A stretch of 64,000 bases of DNA, taken from Phaseolus vulgaris. Lineage: Eukaryota > Streptophyta > Magnoliopsida > Fabales > Fabaceae. Below are positions 60,335 to 64,000 of this stretch, in pieces (position 1 is the first letter of the stretch; every line of letters starts with the position of its first letter). Position numbers and translations under genes: made by a program. The stretch lies in assembly GCF_000499845.2 (NCBI RefSeq), contig NC_023758.2:2706311-2770310 (forward strand), read 5' to 3'. The notes beneath the pieces were generated by a model that searched no databases, had not been told where the DNA came from, and saw nothing but the letters and a program-made list of their open reading frames with translations.

Positions 60335-60486
60335 AAGGAGTGTTTGTATTGAATCTATTGTACACTTATTATTATACTATTTATAAATAAATAATTTTAC
60401 GCAGGAGTTTAAGGAGTGTTTGTATTGGATCTATTGTACACTTATTATTACAATATTCATAAATATATAATTTTACGCAGAAGTTG
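60335..60486. repeat. 76-bp tandem duplication
   Basis: Two head-to-tail units, 60335-60410 and 60411-60486, each starting AAGGAGTGTTTGTATTG and ending TTTTACGCAG plus a few bases. They differ at only about six positions by eye, so the duplication is recent. Confidence 0.85.
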
Positions 60487-61276
60487 ACTGATCTGGATAT
60501 GAATAAATATGTTAAAAATTTCAAATAAATTAAAAATAAATATTTTTTATAATATATATATTTTTAATTAAACATGAACTAAAAAAATGGTTTGTTAAAA
60601 ATGTGAGAAAGGTGGAAGAATGTAGTTTTGAAATGGAGAGAGTACAAATTAGGGACTAGCTGGTTAATTTAATTTTTATAATAAAAAAAACTGGTTAAAA
60701 ATTAATATAAAATAATTGATTTCATAAGTTTCAAAGATAAAACCAAATAATGATCACATGTTCCCCTGGAAGAAGAACCTATAGTTTGATCGCCCCTGAC
60801 AGTAAAGAATATGTCCTATCAAAAATTCCGAAAGCAGGTGACACACAGAGCCAAAGCAATAAAAAATACCTATATTTTATTACAAATTCACTCAACTACA
60901 CACACACCTTAACAAACAAAATTGACGACGAACGAAGCAAAGACGTGAACACAAAACTATTTGACGCGTCCCCAGAGACAAAACTCGGTATCCAATGTCT
61001 TCAGATGCTTTGCACACTCAATCACACTAACTAAACTTCTTTTTTTTTAATATAACGTGATTATTATATTCTTGATTTCGTTAACTTTTTTTAACTATTA
61101 TTAATATATTAAACTTATCTTTATTATTAATAACTTTTAAAGTGTTATCATTGTATTTATTAATAAAACATGGAAGTATTCATAATATTTAATGAAAAAT
61201 TAAGATTTCATAAATAGACTATCAGATTCTGATAAACTGTAAATATTGTATTAATAACGAAAATATGAAGTATTAA
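60487..61276. other. GGPP synthase 3' flank with an unexplained ORF
   Basis: A 94-codon frame at 60750-61034 (+; starts MITCSPGRRTYSLIAPDSKE) has non-repetitive composition but no recognised family. It could be a small transcript, a fragment of a decayed gene, or chance. The GGPP synthase 3' UTR occupies the right end on the opposite strand. Confidence 0.3.
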
Positions 61277-63523
<2,247 letters not shown>

Positions 63524-63889
63524 CACTACAAAAATAATAAAATAAAAATTATTTTTTTATAAAAAGTAATTAATTGTTATAGTGATTAAATTAAAAATAT
63601 TTTAGAAATTAAAAAGAATTGATTTTTAAATTAGTTTATATTATTTTTAAATTGTTTCTAATTAGTAAATCAAGGTTTTTTTCTATCAAATTTATTTAAA
63701 ATATAAATAATTAGTAATTAAATATTTATATAGTTAATTAGATAATAATTTAGAAATTATTTAACAATAATAAAAATTAATTTAAAATTGTTTTTTTAGT
63801 TTTTAAAATAGTTTTTAATTTAGTTACCATAGCAACTAATTATTTTTTTTTCTAAAGTTAATTTTTATTTTATGATTTTTTTATAGTAA
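63524..63889. mobile_element. CACTA-ended MITE, copy 6
   Basis: Starts CACTACAAAAATAATAAAAT at 63524 and ends near 63889 with TTTTTTTATAGTA. Internal words AATTAATTGTTATAGTGATT and its mirror TTAGTTACCATAGCAACTAA match copy 1, and the inverted symmetry is clear. A (TA)n run follows at 63919-63941. Confidence 0.6.
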
Positions 63890-64000
63890 TAAAATTCAAC
63901 ATGTACCAAGGTTTGTGATTATATATATATATATATATATTTCTATTGAAAATTAAATAGCTTTGAATTAAGAGTTAATAACATTGTTTTCTTAAAAGAA
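63890..64000. other. Window end spacer
   Basis: AT-rich with the (TA)n run at 63919-63941; nothing else. Confidence 0.4.

Overview
The window is plant nuclear DNA: AT-rich, with split genes carrying GT-AG introns, TATA boxes about 60 to 110 bases upstream of start codons, plastid and vacuolar protein families, and many small transposons. The protein set (LYK4/5-type LysM receptor, GATL glycosyltransferase, plastid GGPP synthase) and the repeat style suggest a legume, probably of the Phaseolus/Vigna/Glycine group. That placement comes from remembered family resemblance and was not searched.

Nine protein-coding genes are supported: a BAHD/HCT-like acyltransferase (1409-2760, +, 2 exons); a LysM receptor-like kinase with a degenerate kinase (7916-9766, -); a pectate lyase (15733-17236, -, 4 exons); a PQ-loop transporter (24701-27877, +, 12 exons, two very small exons and a U12-type intron); a GATL-type GT8 glycosyltransferase (34952-36019, -, intronless); an RMA/RNF5-type membrane RING E3 ligase (43320-44015, -); an ELO-family protein (48276-49250, +, intronless); a UPF0496/At14a-like protein (50503-51645, -); and geranylgeranyl diphosphate synthase (61277-62383, -, intronless). 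They do not form a pathway or cluster. Two touch the pectic cell wall (pectate lyase, GATL); the others serve chitin/microbe sensing, phenylpropanoid esters, vacuolar transport, ER quality control, lipids and isoprenoids.

The rest is repeat-rich. At 172-1124 there is a Mutator-like foldback element with near-perfect 9-bp target duplications. A MITE family with 8-bp target duplications has three members (29093-29406, 29434-29892, 52897-53256), two of which carry arrays of a palindrome around TCCGGATTAYRTAATCCGGA. A complete hAT element lies at 54847-55736 with a perfect 8-bp duplication and what looks like the last exon of its transposase. Six relatives of a CACTA-ended MITE are scattered through the window. 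Decayed coding relics include a hAT (DUF4371/ZMYM1-like) transposase (19489-20302, -) and a LINE RNase H tail (40040-40330, +). A broken GGPP-synthase fragment (54699-54812, -) sits about 6.5 kb from the intact gene, directly beside the hAT element. I saw no tRNA, rRNA, CRISPR array or organellar insert. No new multi-gene system is evident; the most novel items are the palindrome-array MITE family, the GGPPS relic and the U12 intron.
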